DNA of 50,319 nt from Natrinema gari JCM 14663 (GTDB taxonomy: Archaea; Halobacteriota; Halobacteria; Halobacteriales; Natrialbaceae): positions 20,662 to 70,980 of the forward strand of contig NZ_AOIJ01000047.1 in assembly GCF_000337175.1 (NCBI RefSeq), in the 5' to 3' direction. Within the stretch, counting starts at the first letter, position 1. Each line of letters begins with the position of its first letter. A program made the translations under genes and the position numbers. The notes below the pieces were generated by a model that made no database searches, was not told the DNA's origin, and worked only from the letters and a program-made list of their open reading frames with translations. Positions 33,694-41,779 of this stretch are shown one piece after another.

Positions 33694-34149
33694 TTACGCG
33701 TATCGCTCGAGTTCCGGACGATCGAGTTCGTCGAGCACCTGACCGGCGGTGTCGTCGAGCAGGCTCTGTCCCTCGGCGGTGATCCGACGACCTTCGCCCT
33801 CGGCGGTCTCGACGAGACCCTCGTCCTCGAGTTGCTGGAGGATGGTTCGGATCAGGTTCTTCGAGCCGTCCGCGCGTTTGTCGGGCGCGACCCGGTAGCG
33901 GTTGGAGCCGCCCTTCGCGCCGCCGTACTCCGTCGAGAGTCGCTCGACGCCGATCGGGCCGCGGTCGGAGACCTTTCGCAGGAGGCTCGCCGCGCGGGTC
34001 GCCCAGAAGTCGTCCTGTTCCGGGGGGAGTTCCTTGTCGACGCCGCTCTTGGCGAACGCGCCCCACTCCGGTTCCTCGAGTCGATCCGCGAGATCGTCGG
34101 CGAGCGCCTCGATGAGGTCGTCCGCCGGAACGTCGTACATCGTAGCCAT
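33694..34149 (-). CDS. rps19e: 30S ribosomal protein S19e
   Basis: A 151-residue archaeal/eukaryotic S19e, a small-subunit head protein needed for late assembly. It has the winged-helix core with WATRAASLLRKVSDRGPIG and the YGGAKGGSNRYRVAP segment conserved in the family, then a C-terminal helix pair. Start ATG 34149 is preceded at the right distance by a TATA-like box; the longer upstream open frame is rejected because its composition is Ser/Arg-rich. First gene of the rps19e-PDCD5-PP-loop unit, divergent from thiL. Confidence 0.95.
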   Translation of the reverse strand: MATMYDVPADDLIEALADDLADRLEEPEWGAFAKSGVDKELPPEQDDFWATRAASLLRKVSDRGPIGVERLSTEYGGAKGGSNRYRVAPDKRADGSKNLIRTILQQLEDEGLVETAEGEGRRITAEGQSLLDDTAGQVLDELDRPELERYA

Positions 34150-34173
34150 TGGCGTGTGATTTCCGTCCGCGGC

Positions 34174-34180
34174 ATTTAAG
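34174..34180 (-). promoter_or_regulatory. TATA-like box for the rps19e operon
   Basis: CTTAAAT on the minus strand is centred 28 bases before ATG 34149, predicting a leaderless transcript. Confidence 0.55.
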
Positions 34181-34216
34181 ACCATCGTATCTGTGCAGCC
34201 GACGCCAGCCCGGACC

Positions 34217-34224
34217 GTTTTTCG
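34217..34224 (+). promoter_or_regulatory. TATA-like box for thiL
   Basis: GTTTTTCG is centred 26-27 bases before ATG 34247. Together with the box at 34174-34180 it defines a compact divergent promoter region of under 100 bases. Confidence 0.5.
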
Positions 34225-34246
34225 CCCTCGAGTCGAAACGGGGGGT

Positions 34247-35125
34247 ATGGACGAACGCGCCGCCCTGCGGCTCCTTTCGGACGAACTCGCGGCGGCCGGC
34301 GACGACGCGGCGATCGTCGACGGGCTGGTCGTGACGACCGACATGCTCCACGACCGGACCGATTTTCCGGACGGAACGACCCGCTACACGACCGGCTGGC
34401 GCGCCGTCGGCGCGTCCCTCTCCGACATCGCGGCGATGGGCGGAGCGGCCACGGCCGCGGTCGCCGCCTACGCCGCGCCGACCTTCGACCAGGACGAACT
34501 CCTCGCCTTCGTTCGCGGCGCGAGGGACGTCTGCGAGCACGTCGGTGCCGAGTACGTCGGCGGCGACCTCGACGGCCACGACGAGTTTACCGTGTCGACG
34601 ACCGCGATCGGCCGCACTGCCGACCCCGTTCGCCGGAGCGGGGCCCGTCCCGGCGATGTCGTCTGCGTGACCGGAACGCTCGGCCGCAGCGGGGCCGCGC
34701 TCCGGTTGTTCGATCGAGGCCACACCGACCGGGCGAACGACCTCTTTCGCTTCGACCCCCGAATCGCGACGGGCCGGACACTCGCAGCCCACGCGAGCGC
34801 GATGATGGACTCGAGCGACGGCCTCGCCCGCTCGCTCCACCAGCTCGCCGAGGCCAGCGACTGCGGCTTCGCGATCGACGCCGACCGGGTTCCGATCGCC
34901 GACGCCGTCCACGATGTCACCGACGGTGACGGGGACGCGCTCGAGGTCGCGACGACGTTCGGCGAGGACTTCGAGCTCGTCGCGACGCTCCCCGAAGACG
35001 CGCTCCCGGCGGTCCGGGATGCGGCCGCTGTTCCACTGTCGGTACTCGGATCGGTTCGCGATGCCGCCGACGGAATAACCATGGACGGCGAAGCGCTTGC
35101 GGATCGCGGGTACACGCACGGCTAG
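34247..35125 (+). CDS. thiL: Thiamine-monophosphate kinase
   Basis: A 292-residue ThiL, which makes thiamine diphosphate from thiamine phosphate and ATP. N-terminal GDDAAIVDGLVVTTDMLHD provides the metal- and ATP-binding Asp residues; GASLSDIAAMGG and GGDLDGHDEFTVS are the next family motifs, and MMDSSDGLARSL marks the C-terminal domain's ATP loop. Most ThiL proteins are about 320 residues, so this one is slightly short, mainly through a lean N-terminus. ATG 34247 fits the promoter spacing. It is divergent from the rps19e operon; no other thiamine gene is in the window. Confidence 0.92.
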   Translation: MDERAALRLLSDELAAAGDDAAIVDGLVVTTDMLHDRTDFPDGTTRYTTGWRAVGASLSDIAAMGGAATAAVAAYAAPTFDQDELLAFVRGARDVCEHVGAEYVGGDLDGHDEFTVSTTAIGRTADPVRRSGARPGDVVCVTGTLGRSGAALRLFDRGHTDRANDLFRFDPRIATGRTLAAHASAMMDSSDGLARSLHQLAEASDCGFAIDADRVPIADAVHDVTDGDGDALEVATTFGEDFELVATLPEDALPAVRDAAAVPLSVLGSVRDAADGITMDGEALADRGYTHG

Positions 35126-35169
35126 TCCGGTCGCGGTCCGACTCGGGCCGGCGATCGATCGAGCACCGC

Positions 35170-36330
35170 TCAGTCGATGATCATGACTGGAACCGGCATG
35201 AAACAGAGTAGACCGACCCCGAACGTGACGACCCCGAGGAGGAATCGGCCGGAGCCGAGTCGGTCGTCCCGAATCGGGGTTGCCGCCCCCATCGACGCGA
35301 ACAGGGCCGCCAATAGTCCCCAGAGGATCCAGACGAAGACGGTGTTGATGCTGTAGTCTCGGAAATAGTAGAGGTACCCGGCGAGCGCGAACAGCGCGCC
35401 CGGCACGAGCGCCGCGATGGTCTCCTGATAGTCGCCCACCATCGCCCGGAGAATGTGACCGCCGTCGAGTTGCCCCACTGGAATCAGGTTGAGGAAGGTG
35501 ACGAACATGCCGACCCAGGCCCCGATGACGACCGGGTTCACTCCCATCGTCGGATCGTTCCGGTACAGCGGTTGATCGAACCCCGCTGCGAGCAACTCGA
35601 GCAACAGCGGGTACCCCAACTCGATCCGGATGGCATCGGGATTCTGTACCACCGTCTCGGAGACGGCCACGGGCGGCAGGTGGAGTCCAATGACCGTCAC
35701 GACGACCGTCGCCACGAGGCCAGCCAGTGGCCCGGCGACGCCGATATCGAACAGTGCCTTCCGGTCCGGCATTCGACCTTTCATCTTGATCACGGCACCC
35801 ATCGTCCCGATGAGCGTCGGCACCGGGATGAAATAGGGTAACGAGGCATCGACCTGGTGGTACCGACTCATGACGTAGTGGCCCATCTCGTGGACGCCGA
35901 GGACACCGAGAATCGCCGCGGTAAACGGCCACGCTCGCCAGATCGTGGCCGGATCCGCGAACGGATCGAGTTGATACCAGAACGCGCCGGCGAACAGCGT
36001 CGAACACACCGTCGCGAGCAAGAGCCCGAGGTTCGTCCACGGGATCCCGTCGATCCCGACGCTGGTCGGTTCGGCGACGAGCACGTACTCGCCGTGGCGT
36101 GTCTCGAGTTCGGCGTCGTATCCGTGCTCGCGAAACGCCGCCCAGAGCTCGCGCATCACTCGCTCCGGGTGGGTCAACGGATCGCCATAGTACACCAGCC
36201 GCCCGTCTTCCCGCTGGACCTCGTAGACCGCAAACACCGACTCGATACGATCGATCGGCGGCCCGTCCTCGAGCGAGGGCCCGTCGCGTCCCGCCGTTCC
36301 GAATCCGGACCGATCGATGTCCTCCATCAT
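35170..36330 (-). CDS. M50 site-2 protease, short form
   Basis: A 386-residue intramembrane zinc metalloprotease. Residues 1-90 are a soluble N-terminal domain (VFAVYEVQREDGRLVYYGD). Membrane helices begin near residue 100. The zinc motif is HEMGHYVMSRYH (HExxH); the third ligand lies in LNLIPVGQLDGGHILRA, the family's N-x-x-P-x-x-x-L-D-G-G motif. Such enzymes cleave membrane-bound substrates, often anti-sigma-like or envelope regulators; the target here is unknown. Two adjacent ATGs at 36330 and 36327 are both compatible with the TATAAAT-type box at 36352-36358. A second, larger M50 protease is at 41780. Confidence 0.93.
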   Translation of the reverse strand: MMEDIDRSGFGTAGRDGPSLEDGPPIDRIESVFAVYEVQREDGRLVYYGDPLTHPERVMRELWAAFREHGYDAELETRHGEYVLVAEPTSVGIDGIPWTNLGLLLATVCSTLFAGAFWYQLDPFADPATIWRAWPFTAAILGVLGVHEMGHYVMSRYHQVDASLPYFIPVPTLIGTMGAVIKMKGRMPDRKALFDIGVAGPLAGLVATVVVTVIGLHLPPVAVSETVVQNPDAIRIELGYPLLLELLAAGFDQPLYRNDPTMGVNPVVIGAWVGMFVTFLNLIPVGQLDGGHILRAMVGDYQETIAALVPGALFALAGYLYYFRDYSINTVFVWILWGLLAALFASMGAATPIRDDRLGSGRFLLGVVTFGVGLLCFMPVPVMIID

Positions 36331-36578
36331 CCGTGGTTCACCGTCATCGGGTATAAATCGACTGCCGTCGGCAGGCCCGGCCGTTTCTCATCGCCGAGAC
36401 GGCGGTCGCAGTGTCACTGGGGTGTCCGGCAGGGCCGAACGGAAAAGGCGACACAGCAGTGCTGATACGTCCGCGGGCGGTCGTGCCGACGACGGTAGTG
36501 TGCCGACACGAGGGGCGGGAACCGTCGTCCGAGCGGTTCGGGACACGTTCGGACGCGTGAGAGGGCTGAACGCGCCGA

Positions 36579-36824
36579 TCAGGCGGGTGCGACACGCCAC
36601 GTGGTCGCGCTCGTGTACGACCACTTCTCGATCTCGAGGTCGTTGACCGAGTCCGAGAGCTTGACCATCATCGCGCCGATCTCCTTGGGGGACATCCCGA
36701 CATCGTCCGCGATGAACTTGCCTTTGAAGTACATCTCACCGTCTTCAGCACGGTCGCGCAGGTAGCGTTTCAGGCGGCGTTCCTTGCTTTCCGTGGAGGA
36801 GTGGGCTGTCGTGCTCATCGACAT
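36579..36824 (-). CDS. DUF7123 small winged-helix-like protein
   Basis: An 81-residue haloarchaeal protein. The sequence KERRLKRYLRDRAEDGEMYF followed by FIADDVGMSPKEIGAMMVKL and an ending WSYTSATTWRVA matches what I recall as the DUF7123 family. The helix-turn-helix-like FIADDVGMSPKEIG and small size suggest nucleic-acid binding, which is inference. A TATA-like box at 36848-36855, 27 bases before the ATG, supports this start; a second ATG at codon 3 is possible. It stands alone on the minus strand. Confidence 0.8.
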   Translation of the reverse strand: MSMSTTAHSSTESKERRLKRYLRDRAEDGEMYFKGKFIADDVGMSPKEIGAMMVKLSDSVNDLEIEKWSYTSATTWRVAPA

Positions 36825-36847
36825 CCATCCGTTGGCGGGGAGAGATG

Positions 36848-36855
36848 TTATAAAG
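36848..36855 (-). promoter_or_regulatory. TATA-like box for the DUF7123 gene
   Basis: CTTTATAA on the minus strand is centred 27 bases before ATG 36824. Further upstream, 36900-37010 is an AT-rich stretch that ends at the neighbouring MoaE gene and holds no gene. Confidence 0.5.
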
Positions 36856-37074
36856 GGTGGATGATTAGCGGCGTTTCGATTGTCTTCAGCGATCTGGGGG
36901 GTAACAGACGTTTTATTCTCGATTAAGAGACTGTTTATCGATCCATGAGAGGGCCGGAGACGTTTTAAAACCGAATCTAATACATTATAATCTGTATAAG
37001 CAACGTGATTCGGTTACGGTCGCGTTTTCCGACCGTTTCGATGTTTGCGCGCCGGTTCTATCGGAATCGAACGA

Positions 37075-37914
37075 TCAGGATCGGTCGTGAACCCAGAATT
37101 CGTCCTCGACCGTCACCTCCTTTTTGAACAGCGGGACCTCGTCTTTCAGCCGGTTGATCCCGTCCTCGACGGTCCGAAACGCCTCTTCCCGGTGGCCCGC
37201 GAGCACGACGACGAAGACGATGTCCTCGCCGTCCTCGACGATCCCTGTCCGGTGGTAGAGTTCGACCTCGAACACCCCGTCTCGAGTCTCGAGATCGGTT
37301 TCGAGGGCCGCCATTCGCTCGTCGGCGACGCCCTCGTACTTCTCGAACTCGAGGTACTGGGTCGGGGCGTCGTCCGCGCTGTCCTTCGCGCGGACCCGGC
37401 CCGTGAACGTCGCGATCGCGCCCGCCCGGTCCGCCCGCGGCGATCGCTTGACGCGAGCGACCAGCGACGCGAGGCTCTGGTAGGGCTCGGCCGACTCGAG
37501 GGCCGGGACGAGGGCGTCGAGGTCTAAGTCGCCGGGGCCGTCGACGGCTGCGATGACCGTCTCCCCTGCCTCGCGTTCGGCAGCGGCGGCCGACCCCACC
37601 GCGACCGAGGGGTACTGCAGGGACGGGACGCCGACGACGACGGCGTACTCACAGTCGGTTACCAGGCTCTCGAGCGCGTCACCGACGGACATCCCTGTCC
37701 CCGACGCGGTCCAGTCGCCGTCGACGCCGAGGTCGTAGGTGACGTCACCCCCGAGCGTCGTCGATTCGCGCGCGTGCGTCCCGTCAGCGATCGTCGCATC
37801 GTATCTGACGACGCCGACGCGTCCCCGCTCGGCGAGCCGATCGACGATTCGGTCGACGACCGACTCGAGCGCGCCGTCGTCGGCTCCCGCCTCGCGAACG
37901 CCGAGTACGTGCAT
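37075..37914 (-). CDS. moaE: MobB-like domain fused to molybdopterin synthase large subunit MoaE
   Basis: A 279-residue fusion. The C-terminal half (about 145-279) is MoaE: AGAIATFTGRVRAKD, then YLEFEKYEGVADERM with the catalytic Lys region, then RTGIVEDGEDIVFVVVLAGHREEAF. MoaE with a thiocarboxylated MoaD/SAMP partner makes the dithiolene of molybdopterin. The N-terminal half resembles MobB (ERGRVGVVRYDAT) but the P-loop is gone: the start reads MHVLGVREAGADDGALES where MobB has a Gly-x-x-Gly-Ser-Gly-Lys-Thr loop, so it cannot bind GTP normally. This domain is perhaps structural. ATG 37914 is preferred over an upstream ATG that adds 15 atypical residues. Confidence 0.88.
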   Translation of the reverse strand: MHVLGVREAGADDGALESVVDRIVDRLAERGRVGVVRYDATIADGTHARESTTLGGDVTYDLGVDGDWTASGTGMSVGDALESLVTDCEYAVVVGVPSLQYPSVAVGSAAAAEREAGETVIAAVDGPGDLDLDALVPALESAEPYQSLASLVARVKRSPRADRAGAIATFTGRVRAKDSADDAPTQYLEFEKYEGVADERMAALETDLETRDGVFEVELYHRTGIVEDGEDIVFVVVLAGHREEAFRTVEDGINRLKDEVPLFKKEVTVEDEFWVHDRS

Positions 37915-37985
37915 GTGCGAGCTATGGTCGGGTCGGACTTTGTAGCTGTCGCCGGGCACGCACCGCGGTCGGGCCGTGACCCGGA

Positions 37986-37991
37986 GTTTTG
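37986..37991 (+). promoter_or_regulatory. TATA-like box for capA
   Basis: GTTTTG lies 25-30 bases before ATG 38016, the spacing seen for other leaderless genes here. Confidence 0.35.
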
Positions 37992-38015
37992 CAACTGGAC
38001 GGCGAACGATCGCAT

Positions 38016-39077
38016 ATGTCCCGCCGAATCGGCTTCACGGGCGACGTGATGCTCGGGCGGCTCGTCGACGACCGCCAGCACGACCGGCCGGTCGACGCCG
38101 TCTGGGGGACCGTCTGCGAGCGCCTTCGCGAACTGGACGGGCTCGTGATCAACCTCGAGTGCGTGCTCTCGACCCGCGGACGGCAGTGGCAACGGACACA
38201 CCGGCCGTTTCACTTCCGGGCCGACCCCGAGTGGGCGATCCCCGCCCTCGAGCGTGCCGGCGTCGATATCTGTGCGCTGGCGAACAACCACGTGCTCGAC
38301 TACGAGGAGGTGGCGCTACGGGACACGATCGACGCGCTCGACGACGCCGGGATCGCCCACGCGGGTGCGGGAGCGACGATCGACGAGGCGCTCGCGCCGG
38401 CGGTGCGGACGATCGGCGGATCGGACGCGGCCGGTGATCCCTCGGGCCCGGAGTCGGACGCGACACCGGCAGCTGGAAACGACGGTCTCGACATCGCGCT
38501 CATTTCGCTGACGGACAACACGCCGGAGTATGCGGCCGATGACGACTCGCCGGGGACCGCCCGGATCGAGATCGATGTCGATGACCAAGCAACGCGACGG
38601 CGCGTTCGCGAGGCGCTCGAGCGCGCCCGCGAGACGAATCCGGATCTGCTGGTCGCCTCGCTGCACTGGGGGCCGAACATGGTCACCGAGCCGCCGGCGT
38701 CGTTCCGGGACTTCGGCCGCTGGTTGGTCGAGAACGGCGTCGACGTGATTCACGGCCACAGCGCCCACGTCGTTCAGGGGATCGAACGTTACAACGGGAG
38801 CCCGATCATCTACGACGCGGGCGACTTCGTCGACGACTACCGGGTCGACGAGGAGATGCACAACGACCGGAGCTTCCTGTTCGTTCTCACGGTGACTCCC
38901 GACGGCCGGCCGATCGAACTCCGATTACAGCCGACCGTCATCGACGGCTGTGCGGTCCACGAGGCCGGCCCGGAGGCCGCCGCGTGGGCCCGCGAGCGGA
39001 TGCGAACGCTATCGGCTCCGTTCGGGACCGAGTTCGACCGGGACGGTGATGCGCTGGTCCTACCGCTCGAGAACTGA
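38016..39077 (+). CDS. CapA-family metallophosphatase-like protein
   Basis: A 353-residue CapA/PgsA family protein. Metal-site motifs of the metallophosphatase fold appear in order: IGFTGDVMLGR at the start, LVINLECVLS, DICALANNHVLDYE, SLHWGPNM and IHGHSAHVVQGIE. CapA proteins are linked to poly-gamma-glutamate synthesis in some bacteria and haloarchaea, but most members are uncharacterised phosphoesterase-like proteins. There is no signal peptide. No pgsB/pgsC partner is nearby, so a capsule role is not supported. It is divergent from the MoaE gene, with its own promoter. Confidence 0.87.
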   Translation: MSRRIGFTGDVMLGRLVDDRQHDRPVDAVWGTVCERLRELDGLVINLECVLSTRGRQWQRTHRPFHFRADPEWAIPALERAGVDICALANNHVLDYEEVALRDTIDALDDAGIAHAGAGATIDEALAPAVRTIGGSDAAGDPSGPESDATPAAGNDGLDIALISLTDNTPEYAADDDSPGTARIEIDVDDQATRRRVREALERARETNPDLLVASLHWGPNMVTEPPASFRDFGRWLVENGVDVIHGHSAHVVQGIERYNGSPIIYDAGDFVDDYRVDEEMHNDRSFLFVLTVTPDGRPIELRLQPTVIDGCAVHEAGPEAAAWARERMRTLSAPFGTEFDRDGDALVLPLEN

Positions 39078-39244
39078 GACGGACTGCCGTGCCGAGCGTC
39101 CGGCACCGCCACGAGTCGCCCGTCGAGTCGCCGGTGCCGACTGATGGCGACCGTCTGAGAGCCGGCCCCGGTTTCGCTGGGACGGGCGTCGAACCGGTCG
39201 CGCTCGAGGGGTGTGTCACCACGCCGTCCGGGCAGTTGACAACC

Positions 39245-39251
39245 CTTAAGA
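39245..39251 (+). promoter_or_regulatory. TATA-like box for pyrH-lysS
   Basis: CTTAAGA is centred 30 bases before ATG 39278, giving a predicted leader of a few bases for the two-gene operon. Confidence 0.45.
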
Positions 39252-39277
39252 TAGCAACTCCGCTACACCGGGGTAGT

Positions 39278-40003
39278 ATGAAAGTGGTCGTCTCTATCGG
39301 CGGAAGCGTCCTCGTGCCCGAGCCCGGCGCGGACCGGGTGGCCGAGCACGCGGCCGTCATCGAAGACCTCATTTCGGAGGGGTGTCGGATCGGTGCCGTC
39401 GTCGGGGGCGGCGGCGTCGCCCGCGAGTACATCGGGGCCGCTCGAGACCTCGGGGCGAACGAGATCGAACTCGATCAGTTGGGTATCGACGTCACGCGAC
39501 TCAACGCGCGGCTGCTCATCGCCGCGCTGAGCGAGGAGTCCGTGACCGCGCCGGCGCTGGACTACGAGGAGGCCAGCGAGGCGCTTCGGCGGGACGACAT
39601 CTGTATCATGGGCGGCGTCGCACCGGCCCAGACGACCGACGCGGTCGGGGCCGCCCTCGCGGAGTACATCGACGCCGACCTGCTGATCTACGCGACGAGC
39701 GTTCCCGGCGTCTACAGCGCCGATCCGAACGAAGACGCCGACGCGACCAAACACGACCGCCTCTCCGCGACGGCCCTGGTCGACGCCATCGCCGGCCTCG
39801 AGATGAACGCCGGAGCCTCGGCCCCCGTCGACCTGCTGGCGGCCAAGATCATCGAACGTTCCGGGATGCGGACGATCGTCCTCGACGGCACCGATCCCGA
39901 CCGGATCGCCCGCGCCGTTCGTCACGGCGATCACGAGGGGACGGACATCGTTCCGGAAGGTGCCGGCGCGGAACCGACCTACTGGGCGAGCGACGAACGA
40001 TGA
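39278..40003 (+). CDS. pyrH: UMP kinase, archaeal type
   Basis: A 241-residue amino-acid-kinase-fold UMP kinase, phosphorylating UMP to UDP. The phosphate-binding start KVVVSIGGSVLVP, GAVVGGGGVAREYI and the nucleotide-binding IYATSVPGVYSADPNEDA segment are all present, as is ASAPVDLLAAKIIERSG. Length agrees with archaeal enzymes. The stop codon overlaps the lysS start by 4 bases (ATGA), so the kinase and the synthetase are translated together, a conserved arrangement in haloarchaea as I recall it. Confidence 0.93.
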   Translation: MKVVVSIGGSVLVPEPGADRVAEHAAVIEDLISEGCRIGAVVGGGGVAREYIGAARDLGANEIELDQLGIDVTRLNARLLIAALSEESVTAPALDYEEASEALRRDDICIMGGVAPAQTTDAVGAALAEYIDADLLIYATSVPGVYSADPNEDADATKHDRLSATALVDAIAGLEMNAGASAPVDLLAAKIIERSGMRTIVLDGTDPDRIARAVRHGDHEGTDIVPEGAGAEPTYWASDER

Positions 40004-41715
40004 GTGCCGACGGCGACGCAGACACGGAAACGGGACCCGTCGCGGAATCGGACGCGATCAGCCCCTACACCCTCCAGCGCGAGGAGGCGAGCGAGACGCG
40101 ACACGCGTTCTGGGCTGATACCGTCGCGGACCGAGTCGAAAACCGAGAGCCGGACGAACCGATCGTCGTCAAGGGCGGCATCTCGCCGTCGGGCGTGCCC
40201 CATCTGGGCAACGTCAACGAGATCATGCGCGGGTATTTCGTCGCCGAAGTGCTACGGGATCGGGGCTACGAGGTCCGACAGGTCTTCACCGCCGACGACC
40301 GCGACCCGCTCCGGAAGCTCCCGCGAACCCTCTGTGACCTTGAGGGGAACCTGGTCGACCTCGGCGAGGTCGACGCCGGCGCGCTCGGTCGCAACCTCGG
40401 CGCGCCCTACACCGACATCCCGGACCCGTTCGGTTGCTGTGAGTCCTACGGCGACCACTTCTCGACGATTATTCAGGACAGCGCCGACGCGATCGGCGCG
40501 CCGATCGACCTCGTCTCGAACACGGAGCTGTACGAGTCCGGCGAGTTTGAGGCCGTGACCCGCTTCGTCCTCGAGCATCGGGACCGCGCACGCGACGTGC
40601 TCTCGCAGTACCAGGACAAGGTCGATGCGAACGCCGACTACGTCCCGTTCAATCCGATCTGCGAAGAGTGTGGCAAGCTCACCGAGACGGTGACGAGCGT
40701 CGATCTCGATGCGGGAGAGGCCGGTACCGTCGACTATCGCTGTACCGACATGGATGCCGGCGATCGGACCATCGACGGCTGTGGCCACGAGGGCACCGCC
40801 ACGCTGCGCGAGGGGAAGCTCCCCTGGCGCTTCGAGTGGCCCGCCCAGTGGCAGCTGCTAGGCGTCGATTTCGAGCCCTTCGGGAAGGACCACGCCGAAG
40901 GCTCGTGGCCCAGCGGCCAGGACGTCGCGCGAAACGTCCTCGAGATCGAGCCGCCGGTGCCGATGGTCTACGAGTGGTTCACCCTCGACGGCGAGCCCTT
41001 CTCCTCCTCCGAAGGGAACGTCATCCTCGTCTCGGACGTCCTCGAGTTGCTCGAGCCGGAGGTGCTGCGCTACTTCTTCGCGAAGGACCCTGCGAAAGCC
41101 CGGGACTTCAGCATCGAGCGCCTCGACCAGCTGGTCGACGAGTTCGACCGGCTCGAGGCGACCTATTTCGGCGAGATCGATGCCAGCGAGGACGAACAAG
41201 CCTTCGCCGATCGCGTCTACCCCTTCGTGGTCGAGGAGCCACGCGAAGCGCGGGTTCGGCTTCCCTACACCTTCGCCGCGGTACTCGGCATGACCGACGA
41301 TCCCGACTTGCGCGAGGAGATCGCGCGCCGCGAGGGACACATCCTCGATGACGCACCCGAGTGGGCCGTGGCGGGCGCGCTCGAGCGGGTCGAGCAGGCT
41401 CGTAACTGGGCGCGCCGGACGGGCAACGAGTTCGATTACGAACTCAAGCGAACCGAGATTCCGGCTCACGACTTCGACGCGGAGACCGAAGCCGCGCTCG
41501 CTGACCTGGCCGACTTCATCGAGGCGGGGCACGACCCCGAGGAGATACAGGGCGAGATCTACGAAGCTGCGAAGCGCCACGACGTCGACACCGGCGACTT
41601 CTTCGCGGCGGGCTACCGGCTGTTCTTCGACGAGGAGCAGGGGCCGAAGCTCGGGCCGTTCCTCGCGAAGGTCGATCGCTCGTTCGTCGTCGATCGATTG
41701 CGCCGGGAGCGGTGA
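40000..41715 (+). CDS. lysS: Lysyl-tRNA synthetase, class I
   Basis: A 571-residue class I LysRS, the archaeal type unrelated to the bacterial class II enzyme. The HIGH motif reads PSGVPHLGN (about residues 60-68). Cysteine-rich zinc segments CEECGKL and CTDMDAGD...CGH lie near 220-265. The KMSKS counterpart is EPFSSSEGNVILVSD: the usual lysines before and after the serines are Pro/Glu and Glu, an unusual substitution in the ATP loop. The C-terminal alpha-helical cage domain completes it. It follows pyrH with a 4-base overlap. The identification is secure; the loop variation deserves comparison with relatives. Confidence 0.95.
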   Translation: MSADGDADTETGPVAESDAISPYTLQREEASETRHAFWADTVADRVENREPDEPIVVKGGISPSGVPHLGNVNEIMRGYFVAEVLRDRGYEVRQVFTADDRDPLRKLPRTLCDLEGNLVDLGEVDAGALGRNLGAPYTDIPDPFGCCESYGDHFSTIIQDSADAIGAPIDLVSNTELYESGEFEAVTRFVLEHRDRARDVLSQYQDKVDANADYVPFNPICEECGKLTETVTSVDLDAGEAGTVDYRCTDMDAGDRTIDGCGHEGTATLREGKLPWRFEWPAQWQLLGVDFEPFGKDHAEGSWPSGQDVARNVLEIEPPVPMVYEWFTLDGEPFSSSEGNVILVSDVLELLEPEVLRYFFAKDPAKARDFSIERLDQLVDEFDRLEATYFGEIDASEDEQAFADRVYPFVVEEPREARVRLPYTFAAVLGMTDDPDLREEIARREGHILDDAPEWAVAGALERVEQARNWARRTGNEFDYELKRTEIPAHDFDAETEAALADLADFIEAGHDPEEIQGEIYEAAKRHDVDTGDFFAAGYRLFFDEEQGPKLGPFLAKVDRSFVVDRLRRER

Positions 41716-41779
41716 GCGGACTCGAACGGCCGCCGAATAGACAAAAGTCATTTGAGAACGCCGCCCGGAGATAGTACCG

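Noticed and set aside
33632-36040. 802-codon minus-strand frame spanning rps19e, thiL and the M50 protease
   Set aside because: Crosses several well-supported genes in a wrong frame; Arg/Gly-rich, no domains.
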